Notes under the pieces: model-generated
The model's database searches: none
The model's input: only the letters and a program-made list of their open reading frames with translations
What the model was told of the DNA's origin: nothing
Assembly: GCF_000005505.3 (NCBI RefSeq)
Contig: NC_016133.3
Span: 8,308,001-8,372,000, forward strand
Length of the DNA: 64,000 nucleotides
Origin: Brachypodium distachyon
Taxonomy: Eukaryota > Streptophyta > Magnoliopsida > Poales > Poaceae
Direction of reading: 5' to 3'
Part shown: one piece after another, positions 13,081-24,700 of the stretch
Numbering within the stretch: position 1 is the stretch's first letter
How the letters are laid out: the number at the start of each line of letters is the position of its first letter
Position numbers and translations under genes: made by a program

Positions 13081-13383
13081 CGTCCCGTCTCTCTCTGCCG
13101 ATCCGTCGCTTGTCCGCAAGCGAAATCCGCCGAGAACTCTGGTTTCCCCTTTCCTCTCTGCTCCTGCCGCCTGCCGCATCGCCCCGACGGGTCCCAGCCA
13201 GAGGCGCAGTCCGCCTCCCTCTCCGGCGAGATTGTTCCAGCCAGCACCGAGGTGCGTGCTGCCCCATCTCTTTGTCTTTGCATTTTTTTCCCTCCCTTTA
13301 CGCTCTTGACCTGAGTACCCGACGGTGCACCTGTACATGATGGGAGCGGATTCCGCCCGCCAGATTCTTGGATCTTCTGATAA

Positions 13384-13430
13384 AATTGAATGAAATTGTT
13401 TCCCTGCAAAAAAAAAATCGAATGAAATTG
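13384..13430. repeat. Micro-insertion with A-tract and 15-bp target duplication
   Basis: AATTGAATGAAATTG (13384-13398) and AATCGAATGAAATTG (13416-13430) flank a 17-bp insert, TTTCCCTGC plus A8. It lies in the 5' UTR intron of the glycine-rich protein gene. Confidence 0.6.
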
Positions 13431-13896
13431 AGGATGAGGAGAGGCAAGATATGTAGGAGTATGTTGTTATGTGTTTTTTGTTTATGTGTATGCATCAGCA
13501 ATTGTTGTGTTTGAACTAACCAATTTGTGAAAAAGAACAGAAAAATGAAGCTGTGAATTAGAGAGCAGAAGGGCAACTCAGCATTTAATAAGCTCAATAG
13601 CTCATTAGAGAGTAAACTTATTCGAATTTGTTAAAGAAAACGCTGACAAATCATCAAAATGAACGACCAACTTTTGGGATTATGTCAACGAACTTTGAGG
13701 GAAAACACCAGTTTCCCATTTAATAATTATCAATTACACCACCTGATCCTCCGTTATCTCATTCCCATTATGTTGACATTACGATTCTTTTCTGGGCCCT
13801 GCATCACCTTATTTCAGTTCTGCAACATTGAGCGTGGTATTTCATTTGTCAGGTCTAACAATGTTTTCATATGTTGGACATTGTAGGTCTTGAATT

Positions 13897-15897
13897 ATGG
13901 CCACCATGTCAACACTGGCCACAGGCTTGTTGCCTGGAACTGTAATCACCAATGGTTTAACTCGCAGAATTCAAGGTAAACAATTAACTTTAAGATAGGC
14001 TGCCCAATGAATATGGTTGAATGTTTCATTTACTGGATAGAAATGTGACTTATACTTAAGAAAATTTGAGTTATGTTACAAATGGACACCCTTTGTTATT
14101 GCACATGTTGTGGCTGTTTAGATAATTTCTATTGCACATAATGAAGACCAAACTTCAAGGCAAAGATTCGACGGGTTGTTGCTACCAGATCTTTCACGGC
14201 ATTTTCACCTCGATAACTAGTTCATGGAAGTTCACGCCACGAGAACCAAGATCCGAAGATCAAGCGTGAATCAACCCTGCCAGTAGTAGGAACCTAAACG
14301 CCACGTGAACTAACCCTTACATGTGATAAGGACCCGATCACAAGTCACAAGGTCCAATTGTTAAGCAGCCGTGCAAAATTTTCTAAAACTACCATATCCT
14401 AGTTCACGAAATAAAGGAAATAAGTAAACTAAGCAGGTTCCAATGGTTTTGGAATCTGTCCCATTGTTGTGCCATCTTTGTTATCTCTGCTGACTGCTGG
14501 TGAACCCCATTGGGTTCCCTTTAACAAGTGCAATTCTCTCATCTGTTGAGTCCTTCCTCCAGTCCAGTAGTCGTACAAATCCAAAGAAGTAGCAGCCGTG
14601 TATACTTTTTCTAGCTGCAGCAAAGCATGTCCCTAGACATAGTACAACCTGACTCGGTTCAGTTGGTCGTGCACGATTAAATAATATCTCTCCTTGACTC
14701 GTAATTAACATGGACTCCTCCCTGATATGCATCTCATACACCCACAAACTATGTCTGCATGTAGTAGTAACTGGTTGAGTTATTCTAGTCTGGAATGTTA
14801 AGGTCAAACTCTCTTCCTCTAAGCAATCATGGGTCTTATTACATACCTTATGGACCCTCTTTGACTAATATTTTTATATTCGGTATTTCTTTTTATCCTT
14901 ATTTGTGTTATTTCAATGTTCTTTTGAATACCTTTAGTGTTTGTGTAGGCTCACAATGTCAGAGAACTCAAGTTAACTGCATCTCGTTTAAACGGGAAAT
15001 TTCTACTAAAGTAACATCGAGGGTACGTCAGAATATTCGGTGGATCAGTAGCTACTTCCATCATCCTAAGTAAATTGAGTATCACTCAATTTAGTTATTT
15101 CTCTAGTATGAAATCTCGTTTGTTTTAAATTTGGAAGGAGTATCAATTATGATATTTTTCATGTTAAAAAATGATTAAGTTAGAAATAGAAGCTATGCAT
15201 GCTTGTTACACTTTGTACCTGCTGATTTTAGTGCTTTACATATCTCATGGTTCATGGCATATATGTTTGTTTAAGATGTTGATATATAAAGTTGTTATAG
15301 TAGATAAAACAGCAATTTTAGAATAGGCGCATGGTGACTCTCAGGGAAATACTATATCTGGTTGTGAGTCTAGTTTGGTTAATTGCTTATGACCTGCTCT
15401 GCTATCAGATCCTTTCTTTGATCACCCTTGTTGTGACAACTCTATGTGCTGCAGAGTGTAAGATGCAATGCTGCTCAAACCCAAAGTGTTCAGCGCAAAT
15501 CATCAACTGCGACTGTCAAACGATCTGATCCAAAAGGTGTTTATTTATTTATTTCTCATGCTGCATGTAATTGGATGTTCTAGTCACATTGCAGCGGGCA
15601 CTTGATTATGACTGCTTAAGTTCACTTGTGTAATCTGTTAATGTTCCAGGGAAAACCCAAGCACCTAAACTGGACGATGGAAGTGGTGGGTTTCCTCCAT
15701 TCCGTTTCGGCAAAGGAGGTGGGGGCGGTGGAGGGGGCGGTGGCGGCAGCAACTACTTTGGTGGATTCCTTCTCTTCACCATTGTGCTGCTCCTGGATTA
15801 CCTCAAGGAGTTTGAGAAGAACCTGCTTGCTCGAAGGCAGCGTGCTGGAGATGATACAGACGATGCAGGCAACGGGCTGCTAGATCAATCATCGTGA
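13897..15897 (+). CDS. Small glycine-rich membrane protein, probably plastid
   Basis: Coding exons 13897-13975, 14949-15022, 15455-15536 and 15650-15897 join in frame to 160 aa. A 5' UTR intron runs from 13252 to 13886. The N-terminus is Ser/Thr-rich with basic residues and has a possible cleavage context SVRC-NAAQ near residue 52, typical of a chloroplast transit peptide. Residues 101-111 are eleven glycines, followed by one hydrophobic segment (about 114-129, FGGFLLFTIVLLL) and a charged tail ending LLDQSS. It resembles small plant glycine-rich organellar proteins. Some of these are annotated as FERTILITY RESTORER RF2-like, but I cannot confirm that link. The function is not known to me. 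Confidence 0.8.
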
Positions 15898-16875
15898 ATC
15901 TTATTAGCAGTAGCTCCTAGCGTTTTGATCTCTATGATTCTTCAAGGCTGCCCCTAGAACTGCAATCAGATAAGGTGTCTTGTTTACGGTATCCATGTCC
16001 TGGGAAAAACAGGTTTCATCAGTCATCACCATGAAGCCCAAATCGCAGAACTGTATTGGAGGTGCTGAAACTTCATCCGACGTGGCTGTTGTGCTGGAAA
16101 CATAAGCGTGCCCCTAGTATAATCCAGCTAGGTTTTGCTTGCTGCCACACTTAAATTCACTGATCCACAGGTTTGAAATGCTTGCCATGGATGTGCTTCA
16201 TGCAGAATCAACATAATGGAAATTATATTGTTCTTATGCTACTGTCCATTTGTTGCTGTTGGGGAAAACCATTATTGAGTGTTTGTTTGGTGCTTGAACC
16301 TAATGGGATGGAATTATAATAAGCAACACCAACCATCTCCCACCTAAGAAAAGGAGTGAAGAAACTGTTTGGGTGCTTTCCGCTGGCTGGTAGTTGATAT
16401 GTACCCACGAATATTAATTCACTGTTGTTGTACCTTTCCATCCTGACTGAGTTGATACTGTACAATGCCATATTGAACTGTCACGCTCGATGTAAGCAAA
16501 CACGTATTAAACGACTGACACATCCAGGGAACTATCTCGCTCGGTGTGCAGTGTAAGCAAACCAAACCCGCTCTAAAAGGGACAGAACAAGAGTTGCTAC
16601 GTACTGCACATGAAAGCTCAACGGAATTCTCCGGATGTCAACCTCCGAGTCTGAAAAACATGTCGTAGGTTCTGAAAGCCTGGCCTGGATCCACGGTTGA
16701 CCAACAAGGCCACTGCGAATGGCGCTTGATCGTTGCATTTTCGCAGCTCCTCCCGTGTGAATTCCTCAGACTCGGACCTGCTGGACACAGGACGACTTGT
16801 TTTTTTGGTCTAGTCTTGGTCCTTCTTTCTCTTGACCTCTTTTAGGAGACACCATCTAGGTCTTCACCCTCAGTC

Positions 16876-16957
16876 TATTTTGTTCCTACTCCCACATGTT
16901 CCGGACTTCCGGTCCATATTTTGTTCCTACTCCCACATGTTCCGGACTTCCGGTCCA
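16876..16957. repeat. 41-bp direct tandem duplication
   Basis: The unit beginning TATTTTGTTCCTACTCCC and ending CCGGACTTCCGGTCCA occurs at 16876-16916 and again at 16917-16957 with no mismatch that I can see, so it is recent. Confidence 0.9.
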
Positions 16958-17000
16958 TATTGGGCAGGTCAAGCGAATTTAAACTCTGGTCTCGAGCAAA

Positions 17001-17114
17001 TACTTGATCCTAAATTCTTTGACTCAAATTTGGTTAAATATGGGAGTATCTATTCTTAAAAAACGTCTAGATGCATGTAATATTTCGACAACAATTTAGA
17101 ATCGGAGGAAGTAT
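17001..17114. mobile_element. Stowaway-type MITE, degenerate
   Basis: Left TACTTGATCCTAAATTCTTTG, centre AACGTCTAGATGCATG, right ACAATTTAGAATCGGAGGAAGTA. The arms are imperfectly complementary. Confidence 0.65.
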
Positions 17115-17399
17115 GTCTTGAATGCTTAATCCTCCCCGTTAATCAAATTATGTATGTCTAGAATGGTTAATACTCTCACTTGGGGAAGCGTGTGCGCATG
17201 GAGGAAACGTCGTTCGTCCTATACGGCCGAGCTGATCCTTATCTCACCGTTGCTTGATTGCGTTGCAAACGTGTCCGTCCATCAATTTCCGCTTCCCACC
17301 ATCTCTTTCTTTCGTCATTTCCGTTGAACCATCTGTAGACCGCGGCACGGAGCAAACTTGCCTTTTGTCACTAGGGCAAGGAAGAAGACATGTCAGTCC

Positions 17400-17485
17400 T
17401 ATCAAAATTGTCCAAATATGAATTATCTATACCAAAAAACGTTTAGATACATGTAATATTTCATCACTTGATATGTGACGGAGGT
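17400..17485. mobile_element. Stowaway remnant next to a LINE insertion
   Basis: Contains the family core AAAAAACGTTTAGATACATG and ends GTGACGGAGG, where the LINE target duplication begins. The rest of the right end is missing. Confidence 0.5.
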
Positions 17486-17498
17486 TGTGGTTAGCAGA

Positions 17499-17976
17499 GT
17501 ATTTGGTTACAAATCAATTGTTAAAGGATACAAGTTGTGAAATCTGAAACAAGTCCGTGCGTTCCAGCTCTGGGGCGTTTATCGTCTCGGCTTGGGGGAG
17601 GATTGATCACTGTGACTCTGTCACTGAAGCTGAAGCTCTAGCGGTGAGAAATGGGATCATCACGCTCTGCGACGAGCACAATTTGAAGCTCCATCTGAAA
17701 TCTGATTGCACCACTCTGATCTCCGGCTTACATGTAGCTGCAAATTCTGTCTGATATTAGGGCTCTCCTCGTAAACTTTGATGCTTCCCGCTACACCTGG
17801 GCTCAACGTGAGGCGAATAATGTTGCGCATGATTTGGCGCAGTATGCTAGGACTAATAATTCGTCTGGTTTTTTAACCGGTACTGTACCCTGGCCTCTCC
17901 TGTCTTCAGATGCCAACCGTTGTAACCTTATGGCAATGCTGAGCTAATGAAAAGCTTTTCCTTCAAAAAAAGAGTA
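17499..17976 (+). pseudogene. 5'-truncated LINE with RNase H-like (RVT_3) remnant
   Basis: One frame encodes SGAFIVSAWGRI, then DSVTEAEALAVRNGI and KLHLKSDCTTLISGL. After a frameshift near 17750 another encodes DIRALLVNFDASRYTWAQREANNVAHDLAQYAR. Together these are the RNase H-like domain found at the 3' end of plant non-LTR elements, with the EAEALA and REANNVAH signatures. It ends in CTTTTCCTTC plus A7 and GAGTA. A 17-bp repeat with one mismatch flanks it (17482-17498 and 17977-17993), which fits target-primed insertion of a 5'-truncated LINE. The reading frame is broken and not functional. Confidence 0.78.
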
Positions 17977-18771
17977 AGGTTGTGATTAGCAGAAATGTTG
18001 TCTTTAATGAATCTGCTATGCTACACAATGGAACAGCTACTAATGGAGATGTTGAGATGATCAGAAATCAAGTGTTCAGGTGGAGCCTGTTATTCGTTCA
18101 CGTGATTCATCAGAAAAAGAAAAATATTTTTGTTCATGATGCAGCTATTGCAGAGGATCCACCTCACACAAGGAGTCCTTGCAAAAATAAAAAAAGGCGA
18201 TTTATTACATTAGTTAAACAAGGGAGCATCAAGGCTATATATGTGATGTTTTTCTCGTCCGACCCTTTGCTCACGACTCATCGCATATTCTTGAAAAAAA
18301 AACTCATCATAAAAAAAATAGATTTAAGATTTCTGAACATAACGCATCACACTTAGTATGCTTCATTAAAGGTGGTTGGCAATTAAAAATGCAATCAAAA
18401 AAATTAAAGGAAAAAATAACACTTGACAGTTGGCACGTTAATTAGCAGGAATTAAACAATCTCCCCGTGTAGAACCCCAGCTGCGTTGTTGGAGCGGACA
18501 CGCGGGTGAACCCACCGCGGACGCCGACCCATCCGATATTCCGATCCGATCCACCAGCCACCGTTCCCACTCCTCCGCTTTCCCGTTCCAGTCGTCCCCT
18601 TCCCTTCCGAGATCGATAAATAAAGACGTGCAAGTTACTCGTGCCAGCCCCAGCCAGTAGCTTCCTCCAGTCTTTCCTTCCATCTCTCTCCCCCTCCTCC
18701 CCCGTTCCCCTTCCGAATTCCGATCCATCGATCCCTAGGGCCTCGCGCCGGAGCCTGCCTGCCTGCCCATC

Positions 18772-21700
18772 ATGGCGGGGTCGATCCGCGTCACCATGGA
18801 GGTCGGCGCCGACGGCGTCGCGCTCATCACCATCTGCAACCCGCCCGTCAATGCGCTGCACCCCATCAGTAACGCCCACGGCCTCTTCTCCGTTTCTGTT
18901 TGCTGGGTTTCTCTTGGGTTTTCAGTTTTTTGATGGTCTAATTTCGTTTCGCTGATTCGGTTCTCCGCGCGCAGTCATCCAGGGGCTCAAGGAGAAGTAC
19001 GCCGAGGCCATGGATCGCGACGACGTCAAGGCCATCGTGCTCACTGGTGAGATTATTTTTGTTTCATCCCCTCCCAAAACCGCCCAAACGTAATAAAAAA
19101 TGATGGCTGGTTTGCCTATTGGGGAAATCACCTTACTTCAGTAACTATTTTGGAATGGGCAATTGCTACTTGAACTACTGAAGGGGGCCAAGTACAGAAG
19201 TTGGGTTGCTGCTTGTTACAGATTTTTTGACCAGAAGCAAGCTCCCCTGTTTCTGTACAGGTCCAGAAAAGGGGAGCGGTTGTTTTAGTTGTCCTAGTCA
19301 GAACATGTCTTGACTCTTATAGACAGAAGGCATATTTCCTTTTTTGTCACAGTATAGAGAGAGGAACCAGTAGGAAGTTCTGCATTTGAGGAATGTGGGC
19401 AAGGGGTTCAAGAATATCAATTCATGGAGCTTGTTATTACTGATGCTTGTTTCTGTCTTGTATTCTTAGTAACCTTTAAACCTTTATAGGTGCTGCGGGC
19501 AAGTTTTGTGGGGGCTTTGATATTAATGTTTTCACAAAAGTTCATGAGACTGGTAAGGGTTGCTTTCGTTTTTACAGTTATTAAATTCTTTGTTCAGAAC
19601 TTAGCTTCATAGGGCGAACCTTTTTAGTTTTCTCACACATTAGACATGGGCTTGCAGGAGATGTGACACTTATGCCTGATGTGTCTGTTGAGCTTGTGTC
19701 AAATATGATGGAAGGTTTGTCATTTTTGTTTCTAAATTTGTCATTGTTTCTCTTAATTATAAATGGTGGAACTCTTTAGGTATTTCTCATTTGTATCGAA
19801 ATCATGATATCTGGACCTGTTTGTAAAAACCTGTTTATATGCAGAGGGCAAAAAACCTTCTGTTGCTGCCATTCAAGGCCTTGCTCTCGGTGGAGGACTA
19901 GAGTTGACTATGGTCTGTCATTTGTGTTGCTGTCTTGCTTAACAGTTTAACTGCAGTTTCTTAACCTTGTATCCGAATCTAAGTCCTGTATATCATATGA
20001 ATGTAAAATTGTTCAGGGTTGTCATGCTCGGATATCTACACCTGAAGCTCAACTTGGATTACCAGAGCTAACTCTCGGCGTGATACCTGGATTTGGAGGT
20101 AGGCATACATCTTTTTTTCTGACAGTGAAGTAGTGAACTACTGCCCGCGTTCCCTTGCTTTGTATTGGGTTCTGTCATGGATTTTTTTTTTTCACTTATC
20201 ATGTAGGAACCCAGCGTCTGCCAAGGCTTGTAGGCCTGCCCAAAGCAATAGAAATGATGCTGGTGAGTGTAATCTATCTTCTGCGTAAGTTGTTACACTG
20301 ACCTAGCGGCACTCGATAAATTTGGTGTCCAAAGTTGCAAACAGATGCGCACCCAAGTAACCAAAATAAATATAATACTAGTGAAATTCAAATTTTACTT
20401 GTTACAATGCTTTGGGTGGTTTGAGTCATAGTCATTCATACCCAGTTTCAATAGTTGTAGGATTACCAAAGAATAATGGATTTAGAAAGGTAACCATAAA
20501 TACGAACCCTATCTACCTGGTACATGTTTGTACCATTAAACATACTAGACACCCAATAGTTTTTTTTAACCATGAGCGTAAATGTAATGACCGTCAAGAA
20601 GTTAAGTTTCATTTTTTTCATACTTCAATATAATTAAACATTTTCGTCCTACAGCAATCAAAGTTCATTACAGCAAAGGAAGGGAAAGAACGTGGTTTTG
20701 TTGATGCGCTTTGCTCCCCTGACGAGTTGATAAAATTGTCACGCTTTTGGGCTCTGGAGATTGCTAATTGCCGTAAACCTTGGATAAGATCGCTTGGCAG
20801 AACGGATAGGCTTGGCTCACTGTCTGAAGCTCGTGCTGTGTTAAATATGGCAAGAGAACAAGCAAAGAAGGTTGCGCTAAACATGCCACAGCACCAAGCA
20901 TGCTTAGATGTTATTGAAGAAGGTGTAGTGTTTGGAGGCCATGCTGGTGTTGTAAAGGTTTGTATCTCCTATTCTCCATTCGCTTACTATGACAACTATC
21001 ACGTATGCACTTCTTTTAGGTATACGGCTAGCTGGGTACCAAATCAGACACTTCCATGTAGTAGCAGACATTGTTTGTTTGTTCTGTTATTCATTATGCC
21101 TTATGCACGCATTTTCTGTATATACTCAATAATGCAGGAAGCCAAGGTTTTCAAGGAGTTGGTACTATCAACAACATCAAAGGCACTTGTCCATGTATTT
21201 TTTGCGCAACGTTCCACCACAAAGGTTGTCTTCCAAAGTAGTTTTCTGTTTACTTTTTTTTCCTTAATTCACTTTTCATATGTTGGTGTCATTGTCTTGA
21301 TTTTGCACTACATAGTTAGCCTATACCTTTGAAATAGTCCCAATGTTTTATTTAAAAAAAAAGGTTAAAAGCCTAAATGTTTGTTTCTACTAATGGAGAA
21401 CAAAATTAAAATAAATATATTTTATGTTTGATGGAACCTTTTCCCCTTTTGTTCTGTGTATTCCAAATTATCTTCAAACCCTCAGGTACTCACTTTTGTT
21501 GCTATTTATTTGTGCAGGTTGATTTTTGTTGTTGTTAATTATACTACCATGCTACCAGACCATGTTATAGAATATGATGCACAATCTTAACTGAATATCT
21601 TCAAAATTATTCTTCCTCCGTTCCTAAAAATAGGGCATATTTTGTTTCCTTGACCGTGCCTTTGACCAAGAATTAGTCTATTGATGTACTTCCTCCGATT

Positions 21701-24700
21701 CTTATACAAATCCACGTCACTTATTTCGGGACGGAGGGAGTATATTTTTGTGAAATAAAATTGATATAATTGCATTCATATTCAAAGGTACTTGTTTGTG
21801 GTTATGATTTGTATCACATGTCACACGTTGATGGAGTAATCCTTGGTCACAGGCTCAGTCAAAGGAAACAAAATACACCCTTTTTTAGGAACGGAGGGAG
21901 TAATAAGCTTTATGTGAATGCATCGAAGCTAAATTACTGCAGGGGCATCACTTAATCTGCCAACTTTTGTTCTCCCCCCTCTATTTATTTATAGCCTGAT
22001 GCCACTGTCTGACTCTTAGAGTTGAATTTTTTTTGTAGGTGCCTGGTGTTACTGATATTCAAATAAAACCTAGGCAAATAAAAAAAGTTGCTGTTATTGG
22101 CGGTGGTCTTATGGGCTCTGGAATTGCAACAGCACTTCTAGTTGGCAATATATCTGTTGTCCTGAAGGAAGTAAACCCTCAATTTCTGAAAAGGGGACAA
22201 AATACAATAGCAGGTCAATTTTGTTAAACTGCTGCTGCATTTCTTCGGAATTTCTTCCAGTAAATATTTGGAATTTGATTTCTCCTTGATGTAATATTGA
22301 AACTTGAAGTTATCATGTTATGGTTAGTTTTTGCTAGTCAGATTCAAATGCTATTACTGATCAACACCAATGATTTGCACAGGAAATCTTGAGGGCCTAG
22401 TCAAAAGAGGCTCATTGACAAAGGATAAGATGAACAAGGCCATATCACTTCTCAAGGGTGCGTTGGATTATTCAGATTTCAAGGATGTTGATATGGTTAT
22501 TGAGGTATCCCTCATATGTTCTATGATTTTGACATGACAAAATAATTGTGCTCACTTATTTAGGGTTCCTCTAGTGTTTGAATCTGATGTTCAAGACATT
22601 ATAGTGCATTAATTAATCGTATGAAGGTTCCCATAAAAAAAAAGAATCTTAAATCTTTACAATCTTCATAGATAACTTGGTTCAATTATAACATAGCAGA
22701 CTTGTTTGTTAGGTCCTTATGCCACATATCTGCTCTTATTGTAGGCTGTTATAGAGAAGATTCCTTTGAAGCAATCAATATTTGCTGACATTGAGAAAAT
22801 CTGCCCGCCACATTGCATACTTGCAACGAACACATCCACCATCGATTTGAATGTTGTTGGCGAGAAGACAAAATCTCAAGATAGAATTATAGGGGCACAT
22901 TTTTTCAGGTTTGTATTTCTTTTGAGTTATGATTGTAACATGTCCTTAACCTAGCAGTCTACCAACTTAAGGAGTGCACTCATGACCTATGCATCAAGTT
23001 ACTAAAAACACTTCAAATCACTAAATTTCGTTAACAGGACATGCTAGCATATCACCAACGAGTCCTTGACACCATAGATTGCCAATTCAACTACATGCAT
23101 CTAATTTACGACGGTAAATGTGACTTATTTTTCATAGAAGGGAATTTAAGGGTTATGTGAACAGTGCAAATATAAATATTCCAACTTTGCATGGAAATTC
23201 CCAAAAAATCTCAAAAATCTACTAGATGTAGTATGATATTCTTGGTGTTAATTTTCGCATGATAATTCATCCAAGGTTTATTTTTTCCAGATGAGTCATG
23301 TATAATTGTTGATCGTTGTTTATGCTACATTTATATTCAAAAGCATGGCTCTCAATTTATGCGATTATATTTAAAACAAAAGGAGACGATAATCAAATAA
23401 AATCTTTTCACAATTGTTTGCTGAAGGAATAGAAACAAATAAGTCGTAAGTTGTTCCTCCACTCTCCAATTCCTGTAAAAAGAAATATGTATAACTAATT
23501 GTCTGGTCTTTAATCCATTGCAAATTGATATTTGCAATGTCCCAAAGGACATGTGGCAGTTTGACTCGGTGCAGTTTCAAGTTTGCCTATATCTTCTTAA
23601 CATCATTATCTTAAGATTTTTTTTTATCTTCTTAAGGCAGTAGCTGTTGCAATTTCTATTAGATGTTCTTAGTTTTGGGAAGCTAATTCTATTGAACTTT
23701 TGAACAACATGTTGGAACAGCATGTCATGGAAATGGGATTATGGAGATGATAGTTTCCTTGAACCTTACTGGCTTGGATGTTATATCAAACCTTCATGCT
23801 TTACTTTCTTATTGAAAAGGCACCTTGCTGATGTTTCATTGTTTACAGCCCTGCTCATATTATGCCTTTACTTGAAATTGTCCGTACGGAGAAGACATCG
23901 CCACAAGCTATCCTTGATCTCATCACAGTTGGGAAAATAATAAAGAAAGTTCCTGTTGTGGTTGGCAACTGCACGGGCTTTGCAGTAAACCGTACATTTT
24001 TCCCTTACACACAGGGTTCTCAGCTTCTAGTCAGTCTTGGCATTGATCTTTTCAGAATTGACCGAGTAATAAGCAGCTTTGGCATGCCTCTGGGACCTTT
24101 CCAGTAAGTGCTTCAACCCTGTTTGCATGTCTATGTGCAACAACAGCCAATGGTCTGAAATGAAGTTCCCAATTAACTGTACATAAATCTTTTTTTTTAA
24201 ATGTTCCAGTATCCTACTTTTGTCTGTTCAATTTCCTAGGATAAATCAGATGCAACCTGCTTCAGAGTGTTCTCTTTTATTAGTATTGTACAGTATGTTT
24301 CTTCTTGAGTTCAATCAGTACAATGTTATGGTCCACTATGGCATGACATTGTGATAATAGTACGCCCTCTAGCAAAAAAAAGGTGATCCCTTAGAATGCT
24401 TGCAATCAACAATTTGAACGTTTACTAACCAAAATTTCAAAAATATTTAGATCAAGCATTATTTACCTCAAAGAATATTATACAAATTATAATGTTTACA
24501 AATATGTTAAATGGGATTTGATGGTCAAAGTTATGTGTGTGCTTTAGAGGACCTTCTCAATGTAAAACGTCTTTTCCTTTGAATGTTTGAAGTGATAACT
24601 ATAAATTAAGGATATTTCTCTTAGCATTTGATTGTTGCAAACATTCTCATCATCCAAGGGTTGTTAACTTTTGGTATGACCATATGAAAAATCGTCTTGT

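Larger units (their letters stand above)
15898..18771. other. Intergenic between glycine-rich gene and MFP
   Basis: Holds the 3' UTR of the glycine-rich gene, a 41-bp tandem duplication (16876), two worn Stowaways (17001, 17400), a truncated LINE (17499-17976) and the GC-rich MFP promoter/5' UTR from about 18450. I see no further gene. Confidence 0.55.

Noticed and set aside
12826..13338. Several 80-170 aa frames on both strands
   Set aside because: They lie in the GC-rich promoter/5' UTR between the divergent genes and have no family similarity that I can see.
14429..14807. Minus-strand frames in intron of the glycine-rich gene
   Set aside because: No recognisable protein; possibly inserted repeat DNA, but no ends or duplications could be found.
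18283..18330. A-tract with ACTCATC repeats as a fifth micro-insertion
   Set aside because: The flanking repeat is only about 7 bp, too short to separate from chance in A-rich DNA.
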